Assembly: GCF_021654575.1 (NCBI RefSeq)
Contig: NZ_AP024488.1
Location: 248,001 to 312,000 of the forward strand
Reading direction: 5' to 3'
Source of the DNA: Desulfoluna limicola
GTDB taxonomy: Bacteria > Desulfobacterota > Desulfobacteria > Desulfobacterales > Desulfolunaceae
DNA: 64,000 nt
A program made the position numbers and the translations under genes. Below are positions 1 through 7,611 of the stretch, piece after piece. Under the pieces are notes generated by a model, which was not told where the DNA came from, searched no databases, and saw only the letters and a program-made list of their open reading frames with translations. How positions within the stretch are numbered: position 1 is the first letter of the stretch; each line of letters opens with the position of its first letter.

Positions 1-1
1 A

Positions 2-433
2 TCGGGGATGCCATACAGCGCTAACCGTGTCTGGTGGCAACCGGTGCTTAAAGAGGCCGCAGGGCGTCAGGTGGCGGGGCTCTCGGACATGACCCTTGGG
101 GAGAGGTACAAGCTGATTCAACACTTCCAGAAGAAAGGGCACTCCCTTCACAACCCCCGAATCTACAAGGGGCTGTGGGGTTGGAAGAAGGGCGATCCGG
201 TGGTGGTTGTGGCATCGGCAGAACGCCCCCTGGAGGTGCCAAGCGAGAAGCAGCCCATGGTGGATAAGATCGGGGCCATTCTGGCCGAACAGAAGAAGCC
301 CTGGAGCTATGCAGACGGCATCGCCAAGAAACGCTTTAAGGTTCAGGTAGTGGAGTGGCTGAGGGTGGAAGACTTGGAGAAGGTGATGCAGATGCTGATT
401 ACATACAACAGACGGCATGGAGGAGAGGATTGA
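2..433 (+). CDS. gemA: GemA-like regulatory protein (DUF1018), 5'-partial
   Basis: Early-region protein of Mu-like phages; Mu GemA is reported to affect host gene expression and DNA topology. The visible part runs from a residue-1 ATG at position 8, but the frame is open to the window edge. The usual N-terminal segment of DUF1018 proteins (a KIHIAKKQLGL-type motif) is missing, so the true start is probably upstream. The C-terminal half shows the family pattern PWSYADGIAKKRF followed by a helix ending in ITYNRRHG. It overlaps the next gene by one base (TGATG), so translation is coupled. Family call fairly sure; the precise role is inferred. Confidence 0.75.
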   Translation, partial: SGMPYSANRVWWQPVLKEAAGRQVAGLSDMTLGERYKLIQHFQKKGHSLHNPRIYKGLWGWKKGDPVVVVASAERPLEVPSEKQPMVDKIGAILAEQKKPWSYADGIAKKRFKVQVVEWLRVEDLEKVMQMLITYNRRHGGED

Positions 434-1041
434 TGCAGGTACCAGACGGATACATGAAAGATATGAAGGGGCACCTTGTGCCCATGGATCAGGTGGATGA
501 GTTGGACCTGATGCGTGATGCCCTGGTGAAGGAGCTTGTGGCCGATGCCATGGCCACACAGAAAGTTCTGGCCGAGTTTAAGGGGAAGGCCATGGCTGAT
601 ACCCAAGCCTTTGTGCAGCTCTCCGGAGAGGAGTACGGGGTGAAGATCGGGGGCAAGAAGGGCAACGTGTCTCTCCTCTCCTATGACGGCAGGTACCGTA
701 TCGACCGGGCCATGAGCGATTACATCGTCTTTGATGAGCGCCTCCAGGTGGCCAAGGAGCTGATTGATGAATGCATCCTGGAGTGGACGGATGGAAGCAG
801 GAGCGAAGTGAAGGCCCTTGTGGAACATGCCTTTAAAGCCAACAGCGACGGCAAGGTGAGCACGGACAAGGTGCTGGGACTTCGGCGACTGAAGATCACC
901 CACTCCACCTGGAAGAGAGCCATGGAGGCCATCACGGACTCCATGAACGTGGCTGAGACGAAACCTTATTTCAGGGCGTATGAGCGGGATGAGGAGACAG
1001 AGGCTTACAAGCCCATTGCTCTGGCTCTTTCGGCTTTATAA
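433..1041 (+). CDS. DUF3164 family phage protein
   Basis: A 202-residue protein common in the early region of Mu-like phages; function unknown. I start it at the ATG at 433, which overlaps the GemA stop and is preceded by GGAGAGG; the reading frame stays open further upstream but there overlaps GemA. Visible pattern: an N-terminal MKDMKGHLVPMDQVDELDLMRD stretch in two short parts, a central segment with YDGRYRIDRAM, and a C-terminal lysine/arginine-rich helix (LRRLKITHSTWKRAMEAI). The order GemA-DUF3164-Mor supports the assignment. Confidence 0.7.
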   Translation: MQVPDGYMKDMKGHLVPMDQVDELDLMRDALVKELVADAMATQKVLAEFKGKAMADTQAFVQLSGEEYGVKIGGKKGNVSLLSYDGRYRIDRAMSDYIVFDERLQVAKELIDECILEWTDGSRSEVKALVEHAFKANSDGKVSTDKVLGLRRLKITHSTWKRAMEAITDSMNVAETKPYFRAYERDEETEAYKPIALALSAL

Positions 1042-1052
1042 TCCATGCGAAA

Positions 1053-1080
1053 CGAAGGCTTTCGATGAAGGGGGCCTTCG
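1053..1080 (+). other. Stem-loop between DUF3164 gene and broken HTH gene
   Basis: CGAAGGC at 1053-1059 pairs with GCCTTCG at 1074-1080 (seven perfect pairs, 14-nt loop). No T-run follows, so it is not an ordinary intrinsic terminator; it may stabilise or process the early mRNA. Confidence 0.4.
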
Positions 1081-1153
1081 TCATCCGGGCGTTGTGGCTC
1101 GGGTCTGATGAGCAGCACGTTCTATTCAAATGGTTTTATGAAAGGAAGTGGGG

Positions 1154-1384
1154 ATGGGACAACCGGAACAGACAACCCGAAACGTTAAGCTCACCCGTGC
1201 CGTGCTCTGAGGCAAGACCTTTGCAGAAGCCGGGCGGCTTTTTGGGGTGAGCCAGACACGGGCACGGCAGATCTATGAGGCGAATGTGTTCCGGTTCTTT
1301 ATCGACAAGGGGCTGGATGAGAACGGAAAGCTGAAGAGTCTTGCCGTATTGAGGCGGATCGGGCCGGGACACTGCAATTACTGA
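1154..1384 (+). pseudogene. Small HTH phage protein interrupted by in-frame TGA
   Basis: Reading from the ATG at 1154 (preceded by AAAGGAAGTGGGG) gives 18 sensible residues ending LTRAVL, then TGA at 1208-1210. The same frame then continues for 57 residues to a TGA at 1382. The downstream part reads GKTFAEAGRLFGVSQTRARQ then IYEANVFRFFIDKGL, which looks like a helix-turn-helix: AEAGRLFGVS is the turn region and QTRARQIYE the recognition helix. A single CGA-to-TGA change would explain it, since Arg fits before GKTFAEA. Alternatives are a sequencing error, readthrough, or re-initiation at the in-frame GTG of GVSQ. The exact family is not recognised. Confidence 0.6.
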
Positions 1385-1439
1385 TTGACTGAGCAGATTC
1401 AGCTTTTGGAAACAGATTGAAATGAAAGAGGATTTAAGC

Positions 1440-1919
1440 ATGGGAAATGCACAAGAAAACACAAGAGAGGTGGCGGCTTCAGTCGAAAGCAGGCCCATGA
1501 CCGATGCGGATTGGGACCAGATTAAGAAGATGATGGACATGCCCTATGGGCAAGCCCGGCTAATGGTGGACGGGTTTGAGGTGATCTTTCAGCAGCATAT
1601 TGAGAAACGCAAGCTGATTACCGTCACCTATGTCAATGGGCAACTTAAAGGTGAATGGATCGCAGCTGCTGAAGATGGCACGTGCGACGCCAAGCATGAA
1701 GAGGCCAGGCGGTTTTTTATGCCCCGTGCAAGGAGCCTGTATTCCGCCAAAGAGATCAAAGCTGTTCAAAGGTTTCATGGCAAAAAAGAGGCGACAAAGT
1801 GTGCCGCCAAGAAGACCTATTCCTTTACGCCCCTATGGAAGAGCGCCAACTCTTTGCGGAAACACCTGGAGGCCCACAACAAAGAGATCCGGGTGGTGAA
1901 TATCACCTCCTTTGCATGA
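1440..1919 (+). CDS. Hypothetical phage protein
   Basis: About 159 residues; I do not recognise a family. The frame also has an ATG at 1422, but the ATG at 1440 (MGNAQENTRE) has AGAGGA at a good distance upstream, so it is preferred. The protein is mixed alpha/beta in appearance (VDGFEVIFQQHIEKRKLITV then a strand-like NGQLKGEW) with a basic C-terminal half (AVQRFHGKKEATKCAAKKTY; LWKSANSLRKHLEAH). The basic tail suggests possible nucleic-acid binding, which is only an inference. It lies in the early/middle operon between the broken HTH gene and mor. Confidence 0.6.
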   Translation: MGNAQENTREVAASVESRPMTDADWDQIKKMMDMPYGQARLMVDGFEVIFQQHIEKRKLITVTYVNGQLKGEWIAAAEDGTCDAKHEEARRFFMPRARSLYSAKEIKAVQRFHGKKEATKCAAKKTYSFTPLWKSANSLRKHLEAHNKEIRVVNITSFA

Positions 1920-1925
1920 AGCGAA

Positions 1926-1966
1926 ACGCCCCACTTGGGGCGTCGGCAAGGTGTGGTTGCCTTGCC
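1926..1966 (+). promoter_or_regulatory. Two tandem stem-loops before the mor-like gene
   Basis: ACGCCCC (1926-1932) pairs with GGGGCGT (1937-1943) around a 4-nt loop. GGCAAGG (1945-1951) pairs with CCTTGCC (1960-1966). Neither is followed by a T-run. They occupy the short leader just upstream of the Mor-type activator gene and may affect its expression; function inferred only from position. Confidence 0.4.
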
Positions 1967-1993
1967 CTGACGAGCAGCCGAAATGGAGGAACG

Positions 1994-2434
1994 ATGAAAC
2001 GAGAATTTGAACAACTGGAACTATTCGACCCGGATTTTATGGATGCAAACCAGGTGCTGAATGCCCTGGACCCTGCGGTACGTGATGACCCACGTCTGTG
2101 GCCTACGCTTCTGGCCGAGCTGGTGGACGTGTTGTCCGATCATTATGAGGCGCGTTGTGGTATGGATGCTGACAAGGCTGTAGAGAGTGCCCAGGACGTT
2201 ATTGTGGTGATTGCCCACCATATGGGTGGGCGGAATATTTATCTGCCCAGAGATGATCGGCTTAAGCGGGCCATACGGGATGCAATGATTTACCGAGTCT
2301 TTGACGGGAGCAACCACCGTGAGCTTTCACGTAAGACAGGTCTGACAACGGCACAGATTTATAATATTATTAGCAAGGAACGAAGTTTGAGAAATGATCG
2401 AGGCCAAATGAGGCTCCCTCTTGGGCCCCCTTAA
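1994..2434 (+). CDS. mor: Mor-family middle-operon transcription activator
   Basis: 146 residues. Mor/C proteins switch on middle or late transcription in Mu-like phages. The start at 1994 has TGGAGGA six bases upstream; the frame also extends further upstream but overlaps the preceding gene. The family signature is in the C-terminal half: HHMGGRNIYLP, then RDDRLKRAIRDAMIYRVFDG, then a helix-turn-helix HRELSRKTGLTTAQIYNII. It is the last forward gene before a two-way terminator and the reverse-strand cargo gene. It probably activates the late operon that starts after the cargo. Confidence 0.85.
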   Translation: MKREFEQLELFDPDFMDANQVLNALDPAVRDDPRLWPTLLAELVDVLSDHYEARCGMDADKAVESAQDVIVVIAHHMGGRNIYLPRDDRLKRAIRDAMIYRVFDGSNHRELSRKTGLTTAQIYNIISKERSLRNDRGQMRLPLGPP

Positions 2435-2467
2435 AATAGTGATACACCAGTTTAACATTCACAATGT

Positions 2468-2523
2468 AATCAAAAAAAGTGCATGAAGTCATGGTAAACA
2501 TAACTTCATGCACTTTTTTGATT
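2468..2523. terminator. Bidirectional terminator between mor and cargo gene
   Basis: A 21-22-bp inverted repeat: the left arm 2468-2489 contains seven A and then GTGCATGAAGT; the right arm 2503-2523 is ACTTCATGCAC followed by six T and GATT. The two arms are complementary apart from one bulged A, around a 13-nt loop. The A-run and T-run make it a rho-independent terminator in both directions, serving the forward mor gene and the convergent reverse-strand helicase gene. Confidence 0.85.
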
Positions 2524-2541
2524 GTTAACGGTTTAATATTG

Positions 2542-5067
2542 TTATTTTGTTGCGTGGTAATACTTTTCGGAATAACTTGTCATCATATTTTCAATGTCGA
2601 GTTTGTGAAGATTGATCAACTCTTGTATTTTTGCATCACCAACTTCATGTAGGGTAAACCTGTGAAATTCTTTATAAAAATCTTTGATGTTGTTTTTAAG
2701 ATGCTTTAACTTTCCCTTGCGCATAATTTCAACGTTATGAGTAAAATCACCATGATAAGACAGTTTTCGTGTTGGAATGATTAGAATCCGTTTGCAATTT
2801 GCAGTGCCATATACACTTTCAAACCAAGCTGAATGTGAATTCATTTGCCCTGCTTCAGATTTCGATATTTCTTGACGATTATCATCAACTTCATTTTTAC
2901 ACTCCAATAGAAAATACTGATTTTCTACGCCACACCACAAATTGTCAGGCCCCTTTTTAATCTCTTTATCAGGCCGTTGGCTCATAAACCCAATAGCTTC
3001 TCCAAGCTCTTGGAGCGCACTTTCAAATTTTTCTGATGGCATACCAAATGATAAATCTTGTAAGAGCCCATCAACTGAAAGTATAAGCTCGCTATAATTA
3101 TTGAATTTTAAAATCCATTGTTTAATACGCTCTACTCGGTTTTGATTGATGTACTCTATTTTGTTGTAGGTAATACCTTCTTTTGGTTTTAAAAGTTGGG
3201 TATTACATTTAAATGCAACTTTTTGTAGCGAATTAGATTCTGACTTGCTAAGTCTGTATTTAAATCGTGCGAGCTGTTGAAGGTACCATCCTTTTTCGTG
3301 TATGTTACTTGAAAACAAATCACACAGGTCTTGAGCTGCAACACATGCTTTTTCAAATTCACCGATTTTAAAGTTCTTTTCCGCTTGGTATTCTTTGTTC
3401 AGAACTTTATATATTTTGGACTTATCATCGACCTGTTCAATATTTTCCATCTCTTCTGAATAATATTCTTTCCAACCTTCATCACGAAGCAATGCTTGGT
3501 TCATTAACTTTCTTAGTTTTTCGTATGGATCTTCATTCTCAGAGTCTTCATTTGCAAAACTGGCAATTTGAATACCAATTTCAATTTGCTTTTTCGTTTG
3601 CGCTGAAAAGTATCTGCTCGTCAATGGGCTCTTTACAAATTTTACTAAATCACCACCAGCCAGAACAATGATGCTATAATCTTTCTCGCCTCTTACGCTT
3701 CGTCCAAGTCCCTGCTCAACTTTTTGAGCAATTTTTATATTAATTATATCACTATTAGAACGTGAGGCCTCTTCGTATCTGTCAAGCAAAGAATTGAAAT
3801 ATGGCTTGGAGTCTATGATTAATATTCGACATGCCTTATCTGGAAGGTCAATACCATCATACCTGTTTGCAAAAACCACGGGAGAACGATAGTAACCATC
3901 TTTTAAGGCTTTTACGGTACTATAAATGTTGGCAGACGTTACAACATTAGCACCAATTTTTTCATATTGCTTATTTTTACTGAAACCAGGAGCTAATACA
4001 ACAACTCCAAATGTTAGTTGGTCATTTGGTTTAGCAAGCCAGTTAATAATGGCATTACGATCCATTTTCTCATCAATTAAGGATGGGATTAGAATCATTT
4101 TCTCACCGGACCATTTTACATCTAAGTTTGACAGAGGGTTGCTTACTGTTTCAATATCAAATCCGAAACCCTTGATAAAAAATGAATCATCTTGAGTCGT
4201 CGCAGACATCATGATTCTATGATCAGCTCTGCTAAAGGTTCCAAAACAATCAATAGGCATTAATGATGGTGATATTTCTAATGATTCGCCAGAGATAAAT
4301 GCTTGGCAACTGTCGATTTCATCCTTAATGATCGGCCATACGAATTTAATCTCATTTGAAGATTTGTTTTCAACTAAAGCCTCTATTACCTCTCTTTTTT
4401 TATCATACCAACTCCAATAAGGGATAGGGAGCATAGTGTTATATTCGCCACTTTCAATTTCGAAATAACTTCCTTCACCCTGGTTTCTGATGTCATCTTC
4501 AAAGAGATTTAGTAGAGAAGTATAAAGTGGATGGTTTCTATCAACTTTAATTGTCAAGGCCGCTTTGATTGAATCAATGCATGCATGTGAATCATCTAAT
4601 ATGACTGCGCCAGCCATAATAGATTTGTTGTTTAATCCGAATATTGTTAAACCATTAAATAGTTTCTGAACGTGAGTAACAAGAATTTTTTTTCCCAAAT
4701 AAAAATCATCCGGTAAATCATTATGGCTATCAATATTACAAGTCGAAATACCGAATTTTGCAGCCTCTTGACGCACTTGGTCAGCTAAATATTTATTGGG
4801 ACAGATATACAGACATGGCCCTTTGCTTGAGTTAATTTTTGATTGTAAAATAAGTAGCCCGATTAAGGTTTTGCCTTCACCTGTATGTAATTTGATGATG
4901 TTATCATTCGCGTCTTGTCTTGATGTAAACCATTCGGACAATATTTTTTTTTGGGAAGGTCTTAATGGTCCGGTCTCACTACGCCTATCTAATGAATCAT
5001 AAATTTCAATGGGGTCAATCTTCTTGACTACTGCCTTCTTTTTTAACTTCTTTGTAAAGTCAACCAT
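2542..5067 (-). CDS. DEAH-type helicase fused to PD-(D/E)XK nuclease, candidate defence gene
   Basis: A single 841-846-residue helicase-nuclease. Numbered from the longest start (ATG at 5082), helicase motifs are RPSQ (41-44), Walker A HTGEGKT (66-72), DDSH in place of DEAH (163-166), SAT (293-295), the ANRYDGIDLP segment (405-414) and QGLGRSVR (457-464). The C-terminus has a nuclease-like pattern: GPDN (711-714) then ECKNE (727-731), i.e. PD...ExK. The second ATG (5067) is preferred because GGAGAG lies nine bases before it, inside the longer version. The gene is AT-rich and reverse-oriented within a GC-rich forward phage operon, with its own terminator, which marks it as cargo. Anti-phage defence is inferred from architecture and context, not demonstrated. 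Confidence 0.8.
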   Translation of the reverse strand: MVDFTKKLKKKAVVKKIDPIEIYDSLDRRSETGPLRPSQKKILSEWFTSRQDANDNIIKLHTGEGKTLIGLLILQSKINSSKGPCLYICPNKYLADQVRQEAAKFGISTCNIDSHNDLPDDFYLGKKILVTHVQKLFNGLTIFGLNNKSIMAGAVILDDSHACIDSIKAALTIKVDRNHPLYTSLLNLFEDDIRNQGEGSYFEIESGEYNTMLPIPYWSWYDKKREVIEALVENKSSNEIKFVWPIIKDEIDSCQAFISGESLEISPSLMPIDCFGTFSRADHRIMMSATTQDDSFFIKGFGFDIETVSNPLSNLDVKWSGEKMILIPSLIDEKMDRNAIINWLAKPNDQLTFGVVVLAPGFSKNKQYEKIGANVVTSANIYSTVKALKDGYYRSPVVFANRYDGIDLPDKACRILIIDSKPYFNSLLDRYEEASRSNSDIINIKIAQKVEQGLGRSVRGEKDYSIIVLAGGDLVKFVKSPLTSRYFSAQTKKQIEIGIQIASFANEDSENEDPYEKLRKLMNQALLRDEGWKEYYSEEMENIEQVDDKSKIYKVLNKEYQAEKNFKIGEFEKACVAAQDLCDLFSSNIHEKGWYLQQLARFKYRLSKSESNSLQKVAFKCNTQLLKPKEGITYNKIEYINQNRVERIKQWILKFNNYSELILSVDGLLQDLSFGMPSEKFESALQELGEAIGFMSQRPDKEIKKGPDNLWCGVENQYFLLECKNEVDDNRQEISKSEAGQMNSHSAWFESVYGTANCKRILIIPTRKLSYHGDFTHNVEIMRKGKLKHLKNNIKDFYKEFHRFTLHEVGDAKIQELINLHKLDIENMMTSYSEKYYHATK

Positions 5068-5129
5068 GGATTCGCTCTCCATATTTTATAAGTATCTTAA
5101 GACGATTGTTTTTGAAGCTACAAAGACTA

Positions 5130-5164
5130 TAGGCTAACGAATTAAAAGCAAAAAATATAGCCTA
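5130..5164. promoter_or_regulatory. Inverted repeat upstream of the cargo gene
   Basis: TAGGCTA (5130-5136) and TAGCCTA (5158-5164) form a 7-bp inverted repeat in the AT-rich 219-bp space between the reverse helicase gene and the forward lysis genes. It could be an operator or a stem in the helicase leader. No convincing -35/-10 pair could be fixed for either direction. Confidence 0.3.
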
Positions 5165-5301
5165 AAACTATACAAAAAACTTCCCTCTTTACGATATACA
5201 TACACTTGTCGTTAATTTCTCTTAATTTTTCAAATAGAAAGCTATTCAAAACCAAAACCCTTGAAACCCCGCCTTCCCCTCCCATGTGATGTAGTGCGCA
5301 C

Positions 5302-5745
5302 ATGGAAAAAACAATCACCACATACCTCACCCGATTACGCCAAACCGACCAGGGCACCGAAGGCTTCCTGACGGTCCCGGCCCTTGGCTTTGCCTGCTTT
5401 ACCCTGGAGCTTCCCTGGCGGGAGAACCGGCCCTGTGTGTCGAGCATCCCGCCCGGCACATACTCCATGGCATGGCGGGTCACCCGCAGGCGTTCCACCT
5501 ACCACATTCGCAACGTTCCCAAACGATCCTACATTCTTATCCACTCTGGCAATTACGCCGGGGACATCCACAAGGGGTTTAAAACCCATGTGGAGGGGTG
5601 CGTCCTGTTGGGCAAGCGCATGGGCTGGCTGAACGGGCAGCGGGCCGTTTTGGTGTCCCGTTCCACGGTGAGGCAATTTAACAAGCTGATGGCGGGGCAA
5701 AACGCTCGCATCATCATCACGGAAGCGGGGGAGGCATCTACATGA
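5302..5745 (+). CDS. DUF5675 family phage protein
   Basis: 147 residues. The conserved pattern is TLELPWRENRPCVSSIPPGTY near residues 35-55 and then ILIHSGNYAGDIHKG and EGCVLLG, as in DUF5675. These proteins are often found beside holins and endolysins in tailed phages; no activity is firmly known to me. No classical endolysin is visible in this prophage, so this is the nearest candidate for a lysis-linked or cell-wall function, but only by position. It overlaps the next gene (ATGA at 5742-5745) and is the first gene of the late operon. Confidence 0.7.
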   Translation: MEKTITTYLTRLRQTDQGTEGFLTVPALGFACFTLELPWRENRPCVSSIPPGTYSMAWRVTRRRSTYHIRNVPKRSYILIHSGNYAGDIHKGFKTHVEGCVLLGKRMGWLNGQRAVLVSRSTVRQFNKLMAGQNARIIITEAGEAST

Positions 5746-6377
5746 TTGAAGGCATTCTTACCGTGCTGTCAGGGGGCCTTACAGGTCTTCTGGGCACCAT
5801 CTGGTCCACGTACAACCAACGTAAAAACAAAGAGCTGGACATTAAAGACAGGGAGAAGGCGCGGGCGCATGAAGTGTCCATGGTTAAGGCCGAAAGCATG
5901 GCCATGGTGGCCGAAGCGGAGGCCAACATCAAGGTGACCAACGCCAAGATCGCCGGAGAGGTGGAGGTGGCCGAGGTGGGGGCTTTTACCGAGAGCTTGG
6001 CGGCGAATCGTGAGCCAGTATTCAAGAGCCGTTTCATGGACCGGCTTTTTGAGGTGAGGGGTTTCTGGCAGATCCTTGCCATCCCTTGTGGCGTGCTTCT
6101 GGCCATGTTTTTCGGGCTGGCCGATACGGTGAAGTCCATGGCTCGGCCCGGCATTACCGCCTACCTTCTGGGCATTTCCACCTGGATCACCCTCAAAGCC
6201 TGGCAGCTCCTGGAGGCCGTGCAGGCCCCTGGTTTAACGCCCACCATGGCTGTGGGCATCGTTACGGATACCATCAACATCGTGCTTTACCTCACGGTGA
6301 CGGCGGTGACCTGGTGGTTTGGCGACCGCATGGCATCCAAGGGCCTGGCGAAGAACCTGAAGCTGGGGCGTGTATAG
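5742..6377 (+). CDS. Holin-like membrane protein
   Basis: 211 residues. A hydrophobic N-terminal segment (ILTVLSGGLTGLLGTIWS, about 4-21) is followed by a charged, alanine-rich coiled-coil-like stretch (25-85). Three membrane helices then come at about 107-126 (FWQILAIPCGVLLAMFFGLA), 138-157 (ITAYLLGISTWITLKAWQLL) and 172-195 (GIVTDTINIVLYLTVTAVTW). Size, topology and the place between DUF5675 and gp25 fit a phage holin or holin-like protein that times lysis by forming membrane lesions. The call rests on architecture and position. Confidence 0.6.
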   Translation: MIEGILTVLSGGLTGLLGTIWSTYNQRKNKELDIKDREKARAHEVSMVKAESMAMVAEAEANIKVTNAKIAGEVEVAEVGAFTESLAANREPVFKSRFMDRLFEVRGFWQILAIPCGVLLAMFFGLADTVKSMARPGITAYLLGISTWITLKAWQLLEAVQAPGLTPTMAVGIVTDTINIVLYLTVTAVTWWFGDRMASKGLAKNLKLGRV

Positions 6378-6407
6378 GGCCATGGTTACGCATGAAAGGA
6401 ACCTGAA

Positions 6408-6755
6408 GTGAGCAAACCACCTGACTATTCGGCCCTGCGACTCTGGTTTGATGTGGGCCAATTTATCGGCACGCTGGTGGTGGCGGCCTATGTGTGGGTT
6501 TCGAATCGCACCCAGGCCAACGCCAAGGAAGTCGATGGCGTTAAGAAGATAGCACAAAAACTTGAAACCCGTGTCACCAAGCTGGAAACCGGCATGGCCC
6601 ACGTCCTTTCCCATGAAGACCTTGGGGCGGTGTACGAGCGGATCAACGAGGTGGCCGGGGGCGTGTCCGAGCTTTCGGGCAAGATGGATGCGGTGCAGGG
6701 GAGCCTCTCCATGATTCACGAACATTTGCTGAACAAAAGCGGAGGAACACAATGA
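6408..6755 (+). CDS. Mu gp25-like protein, DUF2730
   Basis: 115 residues from a GTG start, with AAAGGA upstream. One N-terminal membrane helix (LRLWFDVGQFIGTLVVAAYVW) is followed by a long coiled coil (KEVDGVKKIAQKLETRVTKL onward). This is the typical layout of DUF2730, found before the packaging genes in Mu-like phages. Some members are discussed as spanin-like or lysis-related, but that is not established. The stop overlaps the next start (ATGA). Confidence 0.7.
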   Translation: MSKPPDYSALRLWFDVGQFIGTLVVAAYVWVSNRTQANAKEVDGVKKIAQKLETRVTKLETGMAHVLSHEDLGAVYERINEVAGGVSELSGKMDAVQGSLSMIHEHLLNKSGGTQ

Positions 6756-7048
6756 GCTACGAGCAGACGATTCAGGAGCACCTGCGTATTACCTTGCTGC
6801 GCCTGCTTTATGAAGATCCGGACTATACCCAGAACGACTCTTTGTTGACGGATCTCACCGAGGCATACGGGTTTACGCCCAGCCGGGACAAGGTGAGAAC
6901 AGAGCTGGCCTGGCTTGCAGAACAGGGTCTGGTGACCATTGATGATGGCAAGATCATCATTGCCATGCTCACCGAACGTGGGGCCGATGTGGCACGCGGA
7001 CGGGTGACGGTGCCGGGGGTCAAGCGGCCCTCTCCTGGAAGGCGGTAA
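6752..7048 (+). CDS. Mu gp26-like winged-helix phage protein
   Basis: 98 residues. The helical pattern EHLRITLLRLLYEDPDYTQN, DSLLTDLTEAYGF, KVRTELAWLAEQGLVTID looks like a small winged-helix fold. It is typical of the short protein (VpaChn25_0724 type) between gp25 and gp27 in Mu-like phages. A DNA-binding role in packaging is plausible but inferred. Only two bases separate it from the DUF3486 gene. Confidence 0.7.
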   Translation: MSYEQTIQEHLRITLLRLLYEDPDYTQNDSLLTDLTEAYGFTPSRDKVRTELAWLAEQGLVTIDDGKIIIAMLTERGADVARGRVTVPGVKRPSPGRR

Positions 7049-7050
7049 CC

Positions 7051-7611
7051 ATGGGCAAGAAGGCGCGGAAAACAGGGCGGGGACGGCCCTCTTCCATCGA
7101 TCAGTTGCCCGAGGACCTGCGGCTGCAACTGAACGCGGATTTAAGGGACCGGCGCAAGACCCAGACCGAGATCGTGGAAGGGATCAACGAAGCCCTTCAA
7201 GGCCGTGGGGAGAGGCGTCTTTCCAAGAGCGCGGTGAACCGCTACTCCCTGGCCATCGAAGAGAAAGGGGCCATGATGCGGGAGGCACGGGAAGCGGCCA
7301 ATGCATTGGTAGGAGGCTTGGAAGAACAGAAAGGCACGGATCTGGGCAGGGCGTTGACCGAGATGGTGAAGACCTTTGCTTTTGACATCGTTGCCAACGG
7401 GGGCGAGCAGAACCTTGATACCCTGAAGGACCTGGCGCTCATCACCCAGCGAGTGGAGAAGGCCAGCAAGATCAGCCTGGAGCGTGAGGCAGTGATCCGG
7501 AAAGAGGCCATTGAAAACGCGGCAGAAACCGTGGAGGAGACGGCAAAACAGATGGGCATGGATTCCGACCAGGCCAGCTTCTGGCGTGAGCGCGTACTGA
7601 AGGGGATGTGA
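7051..7611 (+). CDS. Mu gp27-like putative small terminase, DUF3486
   Basis: 186 residues. The N-terminus RGRPSSIDQLPEDLRLQLNA, with a following helix-turn-helix (TQTEIVEGINEAL...LSKSAVNRYSLAIEE), is characteristic of DUF3486. In Mu, gp27 acts next to the large terminase and is regarded as the small-terminase equivalent that recognises phage DNA. The C-terminal half is helical and charged. The stop overlaps the terminase start (TGATG at 7609-7613). Confidence 0.8.
   Translation: MGKKARKTGRGRPSSIDQLPEDLRLQLNADLRDRRKTQTEIVEGINEALQGRGERRLSKSAVNRYSLAIEEKGAMMREAREAANALVGGLEEQKGTDLGRALTEMVKTFAFDIVANGGEQNLDTLKDLALITQRVEKASKISLEREAVIRKEAIENAAETVEETAKQMGMDSDQASFWRERVLKGM

Noticed and set aside
1208..1210. 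Selenocysteine or programmed readthrough at the TGA in the small HTH gene
   Set aside because: No redox-type context and no obvious SECIS-like stem directly after the codon; a nonsense change is simpler.
2542..5082. Cargo gene as the HamB part of a Hachiman system or as part of a type I restriction system
   Set aside because: No HamA-like (DUF1837) partner, methylase or specificity subunit lies beside it; the nuclease signature is in the same protein.
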